From positions 19,493 through 81,642 of the forward strand of contig NZ_QYCN01000013.1 of NCBI RefSeq assembly GCF_003583925.1: a stretch of DNA of 62,150 nucleotides, written 5' to 3'. Below are positions 52,139 through 61,500 of this stretch, piece by piece; within the stretch, counting starts at the first letter, position 1; each line of letters opens with the position of its first letter. The notes under the pieces are model-generated. The model made no database searches and was not told where the DNA came from. It worked only from the letters and a program-made list of their open reading frames with translations. The DNA comes from Hymenobacter rubripertinctus (GTDB lineage Bacteria; Bacteroidota; Bacteroidia; Cytophagales; Hymenobacteraceae). Both the position numbers and the translations under genes were made by a program.

Positions 52139-52939
52139 TTAGGGAATGGAGGGCGGCGCGGACTCCGGCGCGGACTCCGGCGCGGGTGGCCGCCGGAGTC
52201 TGCGGATAACCGCGGCGGGGCCGGTGTAGAAGACAAACCGCGCGCCCTGGTAGAGCACCACGGGGAGTTTTGCGGCCCGGCGCGCCGTGGCCACGGCCAG
52301 CCAGCCGGTACCCTGGCCGGTGCGCACGGCGGCTTGTACTACCTGCCGGGGCTCGAAGAGGTAGTTCAGGTAAAATTGCAGGCTGCCGTTACGAATCTGC
52401 CGCTGGCCGGAGCCGCTGAGTTCGCCCGGCCGGAACACGTTGTGCAGCCCGCCCACGTAGCGCCAGCCCACCGACAGCCCCACGGTATCCTGGTAGCCAA
52501 AGCCCACCACAAAACTGACTTCGCGCGGCCGCACTGCCAGCGCGTTCAGCCGGAATACGGGGGGCTCGTTGGCCGACTGCGCCAGCAGCCAGCTATACTG
52601 GCCCCCCGCTTCCACGAACAGGTCCTGCTGATGATACTGCGCCAGCAGCGGCACGTCCAGATAGGTGAGGCGTTGGCCGATAGTGGAGCCGTAGGCCGTG
52701 GCATTATCGCCCCGCTGGGAGTAAAGCGCCTCGGTTTGGAGGGCGAAGCCGGCGGGCAAGCGCAGGCGCGTCAGCAGGCCGCCGTGGCCGCCCAGCCGCA
52801 GCGTACTGCCCTGGGCATCGGCCCCGATTCCGTTGGAGAGCGTGGCCCCTCCCTTCACGCCCAGCAGCAAGCGCTGCCCTGTCGCGGGAATAATGGGGAT
52901 GATAAAGAGGATACATAGGAGTCGGATAACGGGTGGCAT
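52139..52939 (-). CDS. PorT-type outer-membrane barrel protein A
   Basis: A 266-residue exported protein. The signal peptide (about 1-22, MPPVIRLLCILFIIPIIPATG) is followed by GVKGGATLSNGIG, the standard PorT-type start, and RLTYLDVPLLAQYHQQDLFVEAGGQYSWLL. The last 50 residues after FYLNYLF (Arg/Pro/Ala-rich to ESAPPSIP) extend beyond the usual barrel length and are not seen in the other three barrels. One of four barrel genes in the same orientation. Confidence 0.8.
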   Translation of the reverse strand: MPPVIRLLCILFIIPIIPATGQRLLLGVKGGATLSNGIGADAQGSTLRLGGHGGLLTRLRLPAGFALQTEALYSQRGDNATAYGSTIGQRLTYLDVPLLAQYHQQDLFVEAGGQYSWLLAQSANEPPVFRLNALAVRPREVSFVVGFGYQDTVGLSVGWRYVGGLHNVFRPGELSGSGQRQIRNGSLQFYLNYLFEPRQVVQAAVRTGQGTGWLAVATARRAAKLPVVLYQGARFVFYTGPAAVIRRLRRPPAPESAPESAPPSIP

Positions 52940-52995
52940 CAGCTAGCAGGAGGAGGGAATAGCGGTAAAGGATAACAGCGCATAGCGGGCGGGCT

Positions 52996-53586
52996 TTAGT
53001 TGAACGAATAGGTCAGGTAGAGCTGGAAGGCACTGTTGCGGATGTTGTTCTGGATTTTGGAGCTGCCCAGGGTCAGGGCTTTTTCCACGTTGGTGAAGCC
53101 GCCGTTGTAGCGCAACCCAATGCCGGGGCCGGCTTTGCGCTGGTAGCCCAACCCGAAAACGTAGCCCGCATCCACGGTATTGTATACCGGTTTCACATCG
53201 GTGCTGACGGTGCCCAGCTTGTTGCGGGCCGATACCAGAAAAGCCACCTGCGGCCCGGCCTCGAAAAACAGGCCATCGGCATTCACGTGAAAGAGCAGGG
53301 GCACATCCACGTAGTCGAGGCGGGTGGTCAGGTCGGGGGGGGAGAGCTTGGCCCCTTTGCGGGAAAACAGCAGCTCGGGCTGAAACGCGAACAGGCGGGT
53401 GAAGCCGATGTTGGCAAATACGCCGGCCTGAAAGCCCCCCAGGTTCTGGTAAGCATCGGCCTGCTGGCCCGCGAAGTTCGAGAGCGAAGCCCCGGCTTTC
53501 AGGCCCAGTGATACGTCGCTTTGGGCGTGTACGGTTCCGGCTCCGGCCAGCAGGCAGGCAACGGAAAAGAGTGCTTTCTTCATCAT
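52996..53586 (-). CDS. PorT-type outer-membrane barrel protein B
   Basis: A 196-residue exported barrel. Signal peptide about 1-21 (MMKKALFSVACLLAGAGTVHA), then SDVSLGLKAGASLSNFAG, TRLDYVDVPLLFHVNADGLFFEAGPQ and the closing strand AFQLYLTYSFN with the C-terminal aromatic residue. A CAAAACTA at 53610 (TAGTTTTG on the minus strand) is a -7-like box. Confidence 0.87.
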   Translation of the reverse strand: MMKKALFSVACLLAGAGTVHAQSDVSLGLKAGASLSNFAGQQADAYQNLGGFQAGVFANIGFTRLFAFQPELLFSRKGAKLSPPDLTTRLDYVDVPLLFHVNADGLFFEAGPQVAFLVSARNKLGTVSTDVKPVYNTVDAGYVFGLGYQRKAGPGIGLRYNGGFTNVEKALTLGSSKIQNNIRNSAFQLYLTYSFN

Positions 53587-53650
53587 GCGGAAAAGGGAAA
53601 TCGGAAGGGCAAAACTACGCGCAAATGCCCGAAGGGTGCTGGCCGGTAAA

Positions 53651-53690
53651 CAAAAACAGCCTCAATCCGGGCAGATTGAGGCTGTTTTTG
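53651..53690 (-). terminator. Terminator between barrels B and C
   Basis: CAAAAACAGCCTCAAT (53651-53666) pairs exactly with 53675-53690 around an 8-nt loop. The minus-strand T-rich end follows barrel C. Confidence 0.85.
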
Positions 53691-53705
53691 CACATGCGCA
53701 GCGCC

Positions 53706-54371
53706 TTACCGGCCCGGCAGCAGGAAGCCTACCGAAGCCTGGAACACCTGGTTGCGGGCGTTGCGCACGTCGGAGTCCTGGTAGCCGTCCTTGGCGAAGT
53801 CGGTGAACGAGCCGTTGTAGCGGATGCCGATCATCAGGCCGGCATCGGTCTGGTAGCCCAGGCCGGCCGCGTACCCGATTTCGTTGCGGTTCACGTTTTT
53901 CAGGTCCTGGGTGCCGGTGCGCTGCGTGGCGGTGGTCCCGTTAACGGAAAACTTGCTGTCGTCTTTTACCTTCAGCAGGTAGCTGTACTGAGGGCCGGCC
54001 TCGAAGTAGAACCCATCGGCATTGACTTTCAGCAGCACTGGCACGTCGATGTAGTTATAGGTCCGGTCGCCTTCGTACTTGAATTTATTGGAACCGATGG
54101 CAAACTCATTGGTGGCGTATTTGAAGCCTTTCTGCGAGAACAGCACTTCAGGCTGCACCGAGAGGAAACCGTCATCGAGCAGGCCAATGTTGAGCATGGC
54201 CCCGCCGTGGAAGCCAAACTTGTTTTCGTAGCGGTCCTCGTCGGTCAGGTCGCCGGAGAGGTTGGAGAGGTTGCCGCCGGCTTTGAGGCCGAAACGGACG
54301 CCCTGGGCCTTGGATTCGGTAACGGCGACGGTAGCCAGCAGGGCCGCAGCGGCCAGGAGTGACTTTTTCAT
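53706..54371 (-). CDS. PorT-type outer-membrane barrel protein C
   Basis: A 221-residue exported barrel; the start at 54371 (MKKSLLAAAALLATVAVTESKA) is chosen over the open upstream run. The pattern RFGLKAGGNLSNLSGD, YNYIDVPVLLKVNADGFYFEAGPQYSYLL and NQVFQASVGFLL is the same as in the neighbours. It ends in LLPGR, an unusual C-terminus for a barrel because it lacks a final aromatic residue. Confidence 0.85.
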   Translation of the reverse strand: MKKSLLAAAALLATVAVTESKAQGVRFGLKAGGNLSNLSGDLTDEDRYENKFGFHGGAMLNIGLLDDGFLSVQPEVLFSQKGFKYATNEFAIGSNKFKYEGDRTYNYIDVPVLLKVNADGFYFEAGPQYSYLLKVKDDSKFSVNGTTATQRTGTQDLKNVNRNEIGYAAGLGYQTDAGLMIGIRYNGSFTDFAKDGYQDSDVRNARNQVFQASVGFLLPGR

Positions 54372-54487
54372 GGGAAGGGGGTAGTAAAAAAAGGTGGAAG
54401 AAAAGGGAACTTTCGGGCGGCTGACGAAAAATGTGCCAGAATCGTAGCCTCTAACGAAAAATCCGGCCGGCCGATATACGGACCCGA

Positions 54488-54528
54488 CAAAAAAACTGGC
54501 TGCCCCCCGCAAGAGGAGCAGCCAGCTT
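54488..54528 (-). terminator. Terminator between barrels C and D
   Basis: CTGGCTGC (54496-54503) pairs with GCAGCCAG (54518-54525), with T's on the minus strand at 54494-54488. Confidence 0.75.
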
Positions 54529-54543
54529 GTTGGGTTGGGCCGG

Positions 54544-55290
54544 TTAGCGGGTCGGAATCAGGTAGCCGAGTTGCAGGGTGAAGGCGTTGTTGAATGCCTT
54601 GGGCTCGTTGTCCTGGTTTTTGGTGTCGATGAGCGAGTTGAAGCCCCGGGCATAGCGCAGGCCCAGGCTGATGCCGCCCTCCGTCATGTAGCCCACGCCG
54701 GCCACACCGCTGATATCAAACTGGGCCAAATCCGACTTGTAGGCCTCGTCGCGGCTGATGCCGGTGTAGTCGCGGAAACCGCCGTTGCTTTCCGTTTTGT
54801 CCTTGGTGCCGTCGGAGTACTTGATGGTGGTCTGCTGCTTGTTCTTGGAGCCGAACAGGTAGCTTACCTGGGGTCCGAGCTCAAAAAACAGTCCGCCCGC
54901 GTTGATTCTGGCCAGCAGCGGCACGTCGAGGTAGTGCAGCACGCGCTGCTGCTCATCTTCCACTGACGTGATGTTGGGGTTGCTGAAGCCGCCGGTCTGC
55001 TTGGATTTTATTTCGTAGCCCTTGCGGTTATAGAGCAGTTCGGGCGCGAAGGAGAGGAACCCGTCGCTCGTCAGCGGAATGCTCGCGCCAACGCCGGCGT
55101 TGTAGCCCAGCTTGTAGTCGCCCAGGTCGGTGCTGTAGTTGGCCCCGGTAATCTGACCGACGTTGTCGCCCGAGATATTGGAGTAGGTGCCCCCTACTTT
55201 CACCCCGATGCGGAAGCCGCCGGCATCCTGGGCGTGTACGGCAGAAAAGGAGGCAACGCCCATGGCGGCCAGGAGAGCAATTTTTTTCAT
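54544..55290 (-). CDS. PorT-type outer-membrane barrel protein D
   Basis: A 248-residue exported barrel; start at 55290 (MKKIALLAAMGVASFSAVHA). The mature part has GFRIGVKVGGTYSNISGDNVG, VLHYLDVPLLARINAGGLFFELGPQVSYLFG and a final strand NAFTLQLGYLIPTR. Its C-terminus ends in PTR, like barrel C. The four barrels probably came by duplication, each with its own terminator, rather than as one operon. Confidence 0.87.
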   Translation of the reverse strand: MKKIALLAAMGVASFSAVHAQDAGGFRIGVKVGGTYSNISGDNVGQITGANYSTDLGDYKLGYNAGVGASIPLTSDGFLSFAPELLYNRKGYEIKSKQTGGFSNPNITSVEDEQQRVLHYLDVPLLARINAGGLFFELGPQVSYLFGSKNKQQTTIKYSDGTKDKTESNGGFRDYTGISRDEAYKSDLAQFDISGVAGVGYMTEGGISLGLRYARGFNSLIDTKNQDNEPKAFNNAFTLQLGYLIPTR

Positions 55291-55541
55291 GAGGAAAGGA
55301 AAGAGGAGGGAGTTAGAACACGTATCAGCCAGCACTTCACCAGCCACGAGCCAGTGGTCGTGCGGGGTTTTCAGGGCCTCATAGCGCAAAGCCGGGGGGC
55401 AGGGTTGCGCATAAATCCAGATTTCCTTCAGACTTCACATCCCCATAATCCGTTCGTTTCCAGCTAACGCGCAAATGGGCAGGTATTTACTCGTGCCAGC
55501 AAATCGATGGGTTTCCCGCTGGTCGGCCAAGCGGTTTTCGC

Positions 55542-55549
55542 TACTTTTG
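55542..55549 (+). promoter_or_regulatory. -7-like box before the PagL-like gene
   Basis: TACTTTTG fits TAnnTTTG, 24 bases before the start at 55573. No good -33 box is found at 19-21 bases. Confidence 0.35.
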
Positions 55550-55572
55550 AGCAACGTGCAAGCCCCGGACTT

Positions 55573-56706
55573 ATGAGAATTTGGTATGCAGGCCTGCTGC
55601 TGGAGTTGCTGGCCGGGGCCGCCCTGCGCCCGGCGCGCGCCCAAACCCCCGACCAACCCAACGGGCCGCTGGTGGTGGGGGCTTACGGGCTGGGAAGTTT
55701 TATTCTGCCCCACACGCCGTCCGTGCGCCATCTGGCCGTATCGCACCCCACGGGCGTGGAGCTGAACGTGCAGCGCCAGACCAACGGCGCGGCCCCCTGG
55801 CATAGCTGGTACCGCTACCCCAAAGTGGGGCTGGCCCTTACGTACTACGACTACCACAACCCCGTACTGGGCCGCTCCTACGCGGCCAGCGTGTACATGA
55901 ACAAGGCTTTCTGGCGCACGGCCCGGCAGGAGGTGAGCTTCCGCATCGGGACCGGCGTGGGCTACTTCCCGGTGCGCTTTCAGGCTACCAACCACAAGAA
56001 CACCATCGTCAGCTCCCGGCTCAACGCCACCATCCAGGCGCGGGTGGAGTACGATGTGGCCCTGACGGAACACCTGGGGCTGCTGCTGGGGGTGGGGCTC
56101 AACCACTATTCCAACGGGGCCACCACCAAGCCCAACTTCGGCATCAACCTGCCCACCGTGCTGCTGGGCCTCAACTACCACCAGCAGCGGCCCTTCGTGC
56201 CCCTGAGTACCGACCCCGCCCCGGAGCCCGCCGAGCTGGGCCGTAATTTCCTGGATCTGAGCACGTCGGTGGGCTGGAAGCAGCGCAGTGATAGTGACCC
56301 GGCGCACTACCTGGTGAACTCCGTGACCCTGGCAGCGGGCCGGCGCGTGAACCGCAAAAGCAACCTGGTGGCCGGCCTCGAAGGCTTCTACGATCGGAGC
56401 CTTATCGCCCAGCAGCGCGCCGATGAGAGGCAGGCTCAGAGCGAGGACCCCAGCTACGTCAGCGGCCCCCTGGATGATGTGAAGAAGGCCGGGGCCTACG
56501 TGGGCCACGAGCTGCTGTTCGGGCGGCTGGCCTTCGTCTCGCACCTGGGCTTCTACCTCTACAATCCTTACAAGTCCAACAAGTTCTACTACGAGCGTCT
56601 GGGCCTCAAATACCACTTCACCAACCGCCTGTTCGGCAACGTAGACCTGAAGGTGCACCGGGGCGCGGCCGACGTGATTGAGTGGCGGCTGGGGATGACG
56701 CTGTAG
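55573..56706 (+). CDS. PagL-like acyloxyacyl hydrolase (lipid A deacylase)
   Basis: A 377-residue exported protein. The start at 55573 gives MRIWYAGLLLELLAG and a cleavage near ARA-QTP. It belongs to the acyloxyacyl hydrolase family (PF09411): LGLLLGVGLNHYSNGATTKPN holds the His-x-Ser (HYS) catalytic motif, and the whole is made of beta strands. PagL removes the 3-O acyl chain of lipid A in the outer membrane. The N-terminal half is about as long again as classical PagL (about 150 residues). Confidence in the family is good, in the exact reaction moderate. Confidence 0.8.
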   Translation: MRIWYAGLLLELLAGAALRPARAQTPDQPNGPLVVGAYGLGSFILPHTPSVRHLAVSHPTGVELNVQRQTNGAAPWHSWYRYPKVGLALTYYDYHNPVLGRSYAASVYMNKAFWRTARQEVSFRIGTGVGYFPVRFQATNHKNTIVSSRLNATIQARVEYDVALTEHLGLLLGVGLNHYSNGATTKPNFGINLPTVLLGLNYHQQRPFVPLSTDPAPEPAELGRNFLDLSTSVGWKQRSDSDPAHYLVNSVTLAAGRRVNRKSNLVAGLEGFYDRSLIAQQRADERQAQSEDPSYVSGPLDDVKKAGAYVGHELLFGRLAFVSHLGFYLYNPYKSNKFYYERLGLKYHFTNRLFGNVDLKVHRGAADVIEWRLGMTL

Positions 56707-56864
56707 GAACAGGGGGGCTGACCAGCGTGCAACTGCTGAAGGGCCACCTGCTTCAGCTACTTGGCGCGACGTTCCATCCGGGGCAGCATACATATGGGGC
56801 AAAAAACCGGGCAAATGTGGTGGGCAATGCCTTGCTTGGGGTGTTCACCTAACCGGCTGCTTCC

Positions 56865-57527
56865 ATGGAAACATTTCTGCTCTACAACCGCTGGCTGCAC
56901 ATTGCCGCCGGATTTACCGGGTTTTTCGTGGCCCCAGTGGCCCTGCTGGTGCGCAAGGGCAGCAGGACCCACCGCCTGTGGGGCCGGGTATTTTTCTGGT
57001 CGATGATGGTGGCCGGGACCACGGCCATTGCGGCGGCCAGCTTCAAGGGCCTCACGTTTCTGCTTCTGACGGGCATTTTCAGCCTCTACCTGGCCCAGTT
57101 CGGCTACCGCTCCTTGCAGCACAAGGGCCTGGGCGGCGGGCAGCAGCCCGGTCTTTACGACTGGGGCAGCGTGCTGCTGGGGCTGGGCGTTTTTTTGGGC
57201 ACGCTGGGCTATGGTCTGCTGCACCGGCCGTTCAATCTGGCCGTGGTGGTGTTTGGGGCCATCGGGGTATTCGTTACGGTGCGGCAGGTGCGGAGCTTCC
57301 GCCGGCCCGGGCCGTGGCCGGCGGGGCAGTGGCTGCGCAACCACATTTCGGGGTTCGTGGGGGCCTACATTGCGGCCGTTTCGGCTTTCTCGGCCACCAG
57401 CCTCCCGTTTATTTCGTTTCCGCTCAATTTCCTGTGGCCCACGCTGGTATTTGTGCCGCTGCTGCTCTGGCTGCAACGCCACTACGTGCCCAGAACCGGC
57501 GTCAGCCCGCGCGTACTCCCCCGCTGA
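56865..57527 (+). CDS. DUF2306-like membrane protein
   Basis: A 220-residue protein with about seven hydrophobic segments, starting METFLLYNRWLHIAAGFTGF. HRLWGRVFFWSMMVAGTTA and RNHISGFVGAYIAAVSAF hold histidines in membrane segments, as do DUF2306-type proteins. A function is not assigned. A terminator follows at 57554. Confidence 0.68.
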   Translation: METFLLYNRWLHIAAGFTGFFVAPVALLVRKGSRTHRLWGRVFFWSMMVAGTTAIAAASFKGLTFLLLTGIFSLYLAQFGYRSLQHKGLGGGQQPGLYDWGSVLLGLGVFLGTLGYGLLHRPFNLAVVVFGAIGVFVTVRQVRSFRRPGPWPAGQWLRNHISGFVGAYIAAVSAFSATSLPFISFPLNFLWPTLVFVPLLLWLQRHYVPRTGVSPRVLPR

Positions 57528-57553
57528 GCTTCTTCCACCCGCTGGCCCGAACG

Positions 57554-57590
57554 CAAAAAGAGCCGCTCCAACGAAGGAGCAGCTCTTTTC
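57554..57590. terminator. Terminator after the membrane protein gene
   Basis: AAAAGAGCCGCTCC (57556-57569) pairs with GGAGCAGCTCTTTT (57576-57589), one mismatch. Confidence 0.8.
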
Positions 57591-57713
57591 TGGGGGAGCC
57601 TGCAAATCAGGCAGGGCTAGGAAACTCGGCTACCGGCAGCAGGGGAGAGGAGTACAAAAAGGAAGCGGGTGGGAAGGGTGGGAACCAACCGCTCGGTGCC
57701 GGTACGCCGGCAG

Positions 57714-58124
57714 TTACCGGTAGGATACCTCGGGCTCCATTGACTTGGCATGACTCACAATGTCGGCCACGTGCAGCATATCGGGTACCTCATCTACGAG
57801 GTTACGCTTCTGGTTCGTGGAAACCAACTTGCTGTGCAGGCTGAACGGCGAACGGCCGCGCAGATCCAGCATGGTGGTAATGCCTACTTCTTCGAGCAGC
57901 GTAGTGAGTTCCGGATCCAGTCCGTCAATGCGGGACAGGTCGGCGTAATTAACCCACTTGAATAATTTAATTTCTTCGATGCCGGTGGCCGAAGCCAGGG
58001 CCCGACGGTCGGCCGGGGTACGGGCCGCACTCAATAGGGCGTCGGCGGTCTGAATGCCTTGCTCCTTGAGCTTCGTTACTTGATTGGAGGGGATACTGGT
58101 AATTTCATTGATCAAATACTGCAT
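57714..58124 (-). CDS. DUF4332 helix-hairpin-helix protein
   Basis: A 136-residue protein starting MQYLINEITSIPSNQVTKLK. The DUF4332 domain is a pair of helix-hairpin-helix units: NQVTKLKEQGIQTADALLSAARTPADRRALASATGI and ADLSRIDGLDPELTTLLEEVGITTMLDLRG. Such proteins probably bind nucleic acids or proteins, with no known biochemistry. It has the best-matching promoter of the window, at 58164-58194. Confidence 0.82.
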   Translation of the reverse strand: MQYLINEITSIPSNQVTKLKEQGIQTADALLSAARTPADRRALASATGIEEIKLFKWVNYADLSRIDGLDPELTTLLEEVGITTMLDLRGRSPFSLHSKLVSTNQKRNLVDEVPDMLHVADIVSHAKSMEPEVSYR

Positions 58125-58163
58125 TTAATATGGTTTAGTGAAAGATTTCGTTTTGCTATGATA

Positions 58164-58194
58164 CAAATATACGAAAAATTAATTAATTACCAAA
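58164..58194 (-). promoter_or_regulatory. Promoter of the DUF4332 gene
   Basis: On the minus strand TTTG (58194-58191), a 19-base spacer and TATATTTG (58171-58164) match the Bacteroidota consensus exactly. It lies in an A/T-rich 200-base gap (58125-58330). Confidence 0.8.
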
Positions 58195-58374
58195 ATTAAA
58201 TGGCTTTTTAGGTAAATATGAAGTGGGTTCAGGGTTGTTTATTTTAGTGTATATTGTTGATGTGTAATCAGTTACTTGAATAAAAATAGTGAATGAAAAA
58301 TAAATAATAAAATGCCGGAAAAATACGAAAAATATTTACCAGAATAAAATAGCGCGTATGGTTATCTGGTTTTA

Positions 58375-58545
58375 TGCGGTAGCTCCAACGGAGCGGTATA
58401 GCGGTAGTGCCGACAACCAAAAAGCGCTCTAAAGCCCCAGCGGGGCGACACCAGCCGTTGAACGATTGGGGTCGCCCCGCTGGGGCTTTAGAGTCGTGTT
58501 GCGTCCGGTTGCTACCGGTTTGTCGCTCCGTTGGAGCTACTGCGT
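58375..58545. repeat. Nested intergenic hairpins before pyrD
   Basis: The outer arms AGCTCCAACGGAGCG (58381-58395) and CGCTCCGTTGGAGCT (58524-58538) are complementary. The inner arms begin CTCTAAAGCCCCAGCGGGGC at 58427 and end GGGGCTTTAGAG at 58493. A repetitive REP-like element of the group. Confidence 0.85.
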
Positions 58546-58553
58546 AAGGTCAG

Positions 58554-59630
58554 TCAATGTACTTGCGAATGCGCCATTGCGTGGGGCGGGGTGATGGGCG
58601 TTACGGCCAGCGCCTGATTGATAGCCTTTACCAGACCCGGCCCCTCGAAAATGAAGCCGGAGTAAAGCTGAAGCAGCGCGGCCCCGGCCTCCAGCTTCTC
58701 CCGCGCATCCTGGGCCGAATGGATGCCGCCCACCCCGATAATGGGCAGCTGCCCCCGGCTGTGGCGGCTCAGGTAGCGGATTACCTCGGTGGCGCGCTGG
58801 CGCAGCGGTTTGCCGCTCAGGCCACCCGCACCCAGGCGGGCCACGTGCTCGGGGGAGGTCGTAAGGCCGGTGCGGGCAATGGTGGTATTGGTGGCCACCA
58901 GCCCGCTCAGGTTGGTTTCGCGAGCGATGAGCAGGATGTCGTCGAGCTGCGGATCCGTGAGGTCGGGGGCAATTTTGAGCAGCAGGGGTCGGGGCGTGGG
59001 CAGGGCCTGGTTGCGCTCCTGCACCTGCTGAAGCAGGGCAATGAGCGGCTCCCGCTCCTGGAGCTGCCGCAGGTTGGGCGTGTTCGGCGACGATACGTTC
59101 ACCACGAAATAGTCCACTACCTCGTGCAGGGCCTCCACGCAGGCCACGTAATCGTGGGCGGCCAGCTCGTTGGGCGTGTCCTTGTTCTTACCGATGTTGC
59201 CCCCGATAAGCAGCTCCCGGTTGCGGCGCTGGCGCAGGCGGGCGGCGGCGGCTTCGGCCCCGGCGTTGTTGAAGCCCATGCGGTTGATCAGGGCCGCATC
59301 CTGGGGCAGGCGGAACAGGCGGGGCGCGGGGTTGCCCGGCTGGGGCCGGGGCGTTACGGTCCCGATTTCCACGAACCCGAACCCCAGCGCGCCCAGTTCG
59401 TCGGTCAGCTCGGCGTTCTTATCGAACCCCGCCGCCAGCCCCACCGGGTTCCGAAATTGCAGCCCAAACACCTCCCGCTCCAGATTCGGGTGCCGGAAAT
59501 CGTAGAGCCCCCGCAGCAGCGCCGCGGCCCCCGGCATCCGGTAGGCCCGCTTCAGGTTATCAAAAACCAGGTGGTGGGCTCGCTCCGCATCCAACCGAAA
59601 CAACAGGGGCTTGACGAGGGCGTGGTACAT
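58554..59630 (-). CDS. pyrD: Dihydroorotate dehydrogenase, class 2
   Basis: A 358-residue quinone-dependent flavoenzyme of pyrimidine synthesis. The start at 59630 ([20 protein letters not shown]) is the family start; the extension upstream lies in a repeat. The class 2 N-terminal helices are followed by the FMN-binding barrel: [40 protein letters not shown] and the catalytic Ser in [16 protein letters not shown]. Downstream parts hold [14 protein letters not shown] and IGVGGI. It converges with nothing; the DUF4332 gene lies in the same direction. Confidence 0.95.
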   Translation of the reverse strand: MYHALVKPLLFRLDAERAHHLVFDNLKRAYRMPGAAALLRGLYDFRHPNLEREVFGLQFRNPVGLAAGFDKNAELTDELGALGFGFVEIGTVTPRPQPGNPAPRLFRLPQDAALINRMGFNNAGAEAAAARLRQRRNRELLIGGNIGKNKDTPNELAAHDYVACVEALHEVVDYFVVNVSSPNTPNLRQLQEREPLIALLQQVQERNQALPTPRPLLLKIAPDLTDPQLDDILLIARETNLSGLVATNTTIARTGLTTSPEHVARLGAGGLSGKPLRQRATEVIRYLSRHSRGQLPIIGVGGIHSAQDAREKLEAGAALLQLYSGFIFEGPGLVKAINQALAVTPITPPHAMAHSQVH

Positions 59631-59631
59631 C

Positions 59632-59781
59632 GGTGAATGAGTGAGTGGGTGACTCGGTGAATGAGGGAAACCGGCCACAAAGAACGTCATTCAGAGCGCA
59701 GCGAAGAACCTCGCGTGCGGTCATTGGGGTGATAACTCAACGACTGCACGCGGGATTCTTCGCTGCGCTCTGAATGACGTT
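59632..59781. repeat. Intergenic inverted repeat AACGTCATTCAGAGC
   Basis: The left part holds GGTGAATGAGTGAGTGGGTG (cf. the words at 29545). AACGTCATTCAGAGCGCAGC (59683) pairs with GCTGCGCTCTGAATGACGTT ending at 59781, and CGAAGAACCTCGCG with CGCGGGATTCTTCG. Sister of 28086-28207. Confidence 0.88.
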
Positions 59782-59799
59782 CCTTTTTTCCTCCTTCAC

Positions 59800-61338
59800 T
59801 CATCCCGCCCAGCCTTCGCGGTCGAGGCTGCGGTACTGGATGGCTTCGGCCAGGTGGGGCAGCTCGATTTCGTCGGTGGCGGCCAGGTCGGCAATAGTGC
59901 GGGCTACTTTGAGGATGCGGTCGTAGGCCCGGGCCGAGAGGCCGAGGCGCTCCATGGCCGTTTTGAGCAGGGCGAGGCCGGCCGCATCAATGCGGCAGAG
60001 GTCCTTCACCATCTGGGAGGGCATCAGGGCGTTGGAATGGATGTCGGGGAACTCGGCGAACCGGGCCGTCTGGCGCTGGCGGGCGGCGGCCACGCGCTGC
60101 TGAATAGTGCGGCTATCCTCGGAGCGGCGCGTTTCCGTCATCTGGTCAAACGTGACGGGCGTTACTTCCACGTGCAGGTCGATGCGGTCGAGCAGCGGCC
60201 CCGACACCTTGTTCAGGTAGCGCTGCACCACGCCGGGGCCGCACACGCACTCTTTTTCGGGGTGGTTGTAGTAGCCGCAGGGGCAGGGGTTCATGCTGGC
60301 GATGAGCATGAAGTTGGCCGGAAACTCGATGCTGAGCTTGGCCCGGGCAATGGTCACGCGGCGCTCTTCCAACGGCTGGCGCATCACCTCCAGCACCGTC
60401 CGCTTGAACTCGGGCAGCTCATCGAGGAACAGTACCCCGTTGTGGGCCAGGGAAATTTCGCCCGGCTGCGGATTGCTCCCCCCACCTACCAATGCCACGT
60501 CGGAAATGGTGTGATGAGGCGACCTGAAAGGTCGGGTATGAATGAGGGAGGCATGGGAACCGAGCTTGCCGGCCACCGAATGAATCTTGGTGGTTTCCAG
60601 GGCCTCCTGCATGTTGAGCATGGGCAAAATGCCGGGCAGGCGCTTGGCCAGCATGGTTTTGCCCGCGCCGGGTGGCCCGATCATAATCACGTTGTGGCCC
60701 CCGGCGGCGGCAATTTCCAGGGCCCGCTTGATGTTCTCCTGACCCTGCACATCGGCAAAATCGGCCTCGTACTGGTTGGCCGCCTGCCGGAATACGTCGC
60801 GGGTGTCCATTACCACCGGGGCAATGGCAAGGCGGCCTTCCAGAAAGTCCACGGCTTCCTGCATGGTGCCCACCGGAATCACGTCGAGGCTGTTCACGAT
60901 GGCAGCTTCCTGGGCATTTTCGCGGGGCAAAATCAGGCCTTTGAACCCTTCGCGCCGGGCCTGAATGGCAATGGGCAACACCCCCTTGATGGGCCGCAGC
61001 GCCCCGTCGAGGGCCAGTTCGCCCATAATCACGTAGTCGCCGAGCAGTTCGGTGGCCAGTTGCTGGGAGGCGTGCAGAATGCCCAGACCGATGGGCAGAT
61101 CGTAGGCCGAGCCCTCCTTGCGGATGTCGGCCGGGGCCATGTTCACCACTACTTTGGTGCGCGGCATCCGGTAGCCCCGAAACTTGAGGGCCGCTTCTAC
61201 CCGCTGCTGGCTTTCCTTGATGGCGTTATCGGGCAGCCCCACCACGAAAAACCCGGTGCCCTGCGACACGACCACTTCAATCGTAATAGTGTAGGCATTG
61301 ACTCCCTGCACGGCCGAGCCGAAGGTTTTGGTAAGCAT
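59800..61338 (-). CDS. comM: ComM/YifB Mg-chelatase-like ATPase
   Basis: A 512-residue AAA+ protein. The N-terminal Lon-protease-like domain begins MLTKTFGSAVQGVNAYTITI. It is followed by the ATPase with Walker A MIGPPGAGKTMLAKRLPGIL, SHASLIHTRPFRSPHHTISD, Walker B VLFLDELPEFKR, and the C-terminal zinc tract CPCGYYNHPEKECVCGPG. Members help branch migration in natural transformation (ComM) and are often encoded alone. The start ATG at 61338 is supported by the usual family N-terminus. Confidence 0.94.
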   Translation of the reverse strand: MLTKTFGSAVQGVNAYTITIEVVVSQGTGFFVVGLPDNAIKESQQRVEAALKFRGYRMPRTKVVVNMAPADIRKEGSAYDLPIGLGILHASQQLATELLGDYVIMGELALDGALRPIKGVLPIAIQARREGFKGLILPRENAQEAAIVNSLDVIPVGTMQEAVDFLEGRLAIAPVVMDTRDVFRQAANQYEADFADVQGQENIKRALEIAAAGGHNVIMIGPPGAGKTMLAKRLPGILPMLNMQEALETTKIHSVAGKLGSHASLIHTRPFRSPHHTISDVALVGGGSNPQPGEISLAHNGVLFLDELPEFKRTVLEVMRQPLEERRVTIARAKLSIEFPANFMLIASMNPCPCGYYNHPEKECVCGPGVVQRYLNKVSGPLLDRIDLHVEVTPVTFDQMTETRRSEDSRTIQQRVAAARQRQTARFAEFPDIHSNALMPSQMVKDLCRIDAAGLALLKTAMERLGLSARAYDRILKVARTIADLAATDEIELPHLAEAIQYRSLDREGWAG

Positions 61339-61349
61339 AGGTAAGGGGA

Positions 61350-61500
61350 GTTAAAAATTAAGAATGAAGAATTAAAAATTGCAGTGCCTTCAGGATTAGG
61401 CAGGTATCTCGGTTGCAAGAACGCTAATCTGCTGCTGATGGCAAAGCGGTTTTCGGGGGCACCGCCAGCGCAATTTTTAATTTTTCACCTTTAATTTTCA
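61350..61500. repeat. AT-rich intergenic hairpin
   Basis: AAGAATTAAAAATTGC (61367-61382) pairs with GCAATTTTTAATTTTT (61469-61484). Words of the AATTAAGAATT kind as at 7114. Confidence 0.75.
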
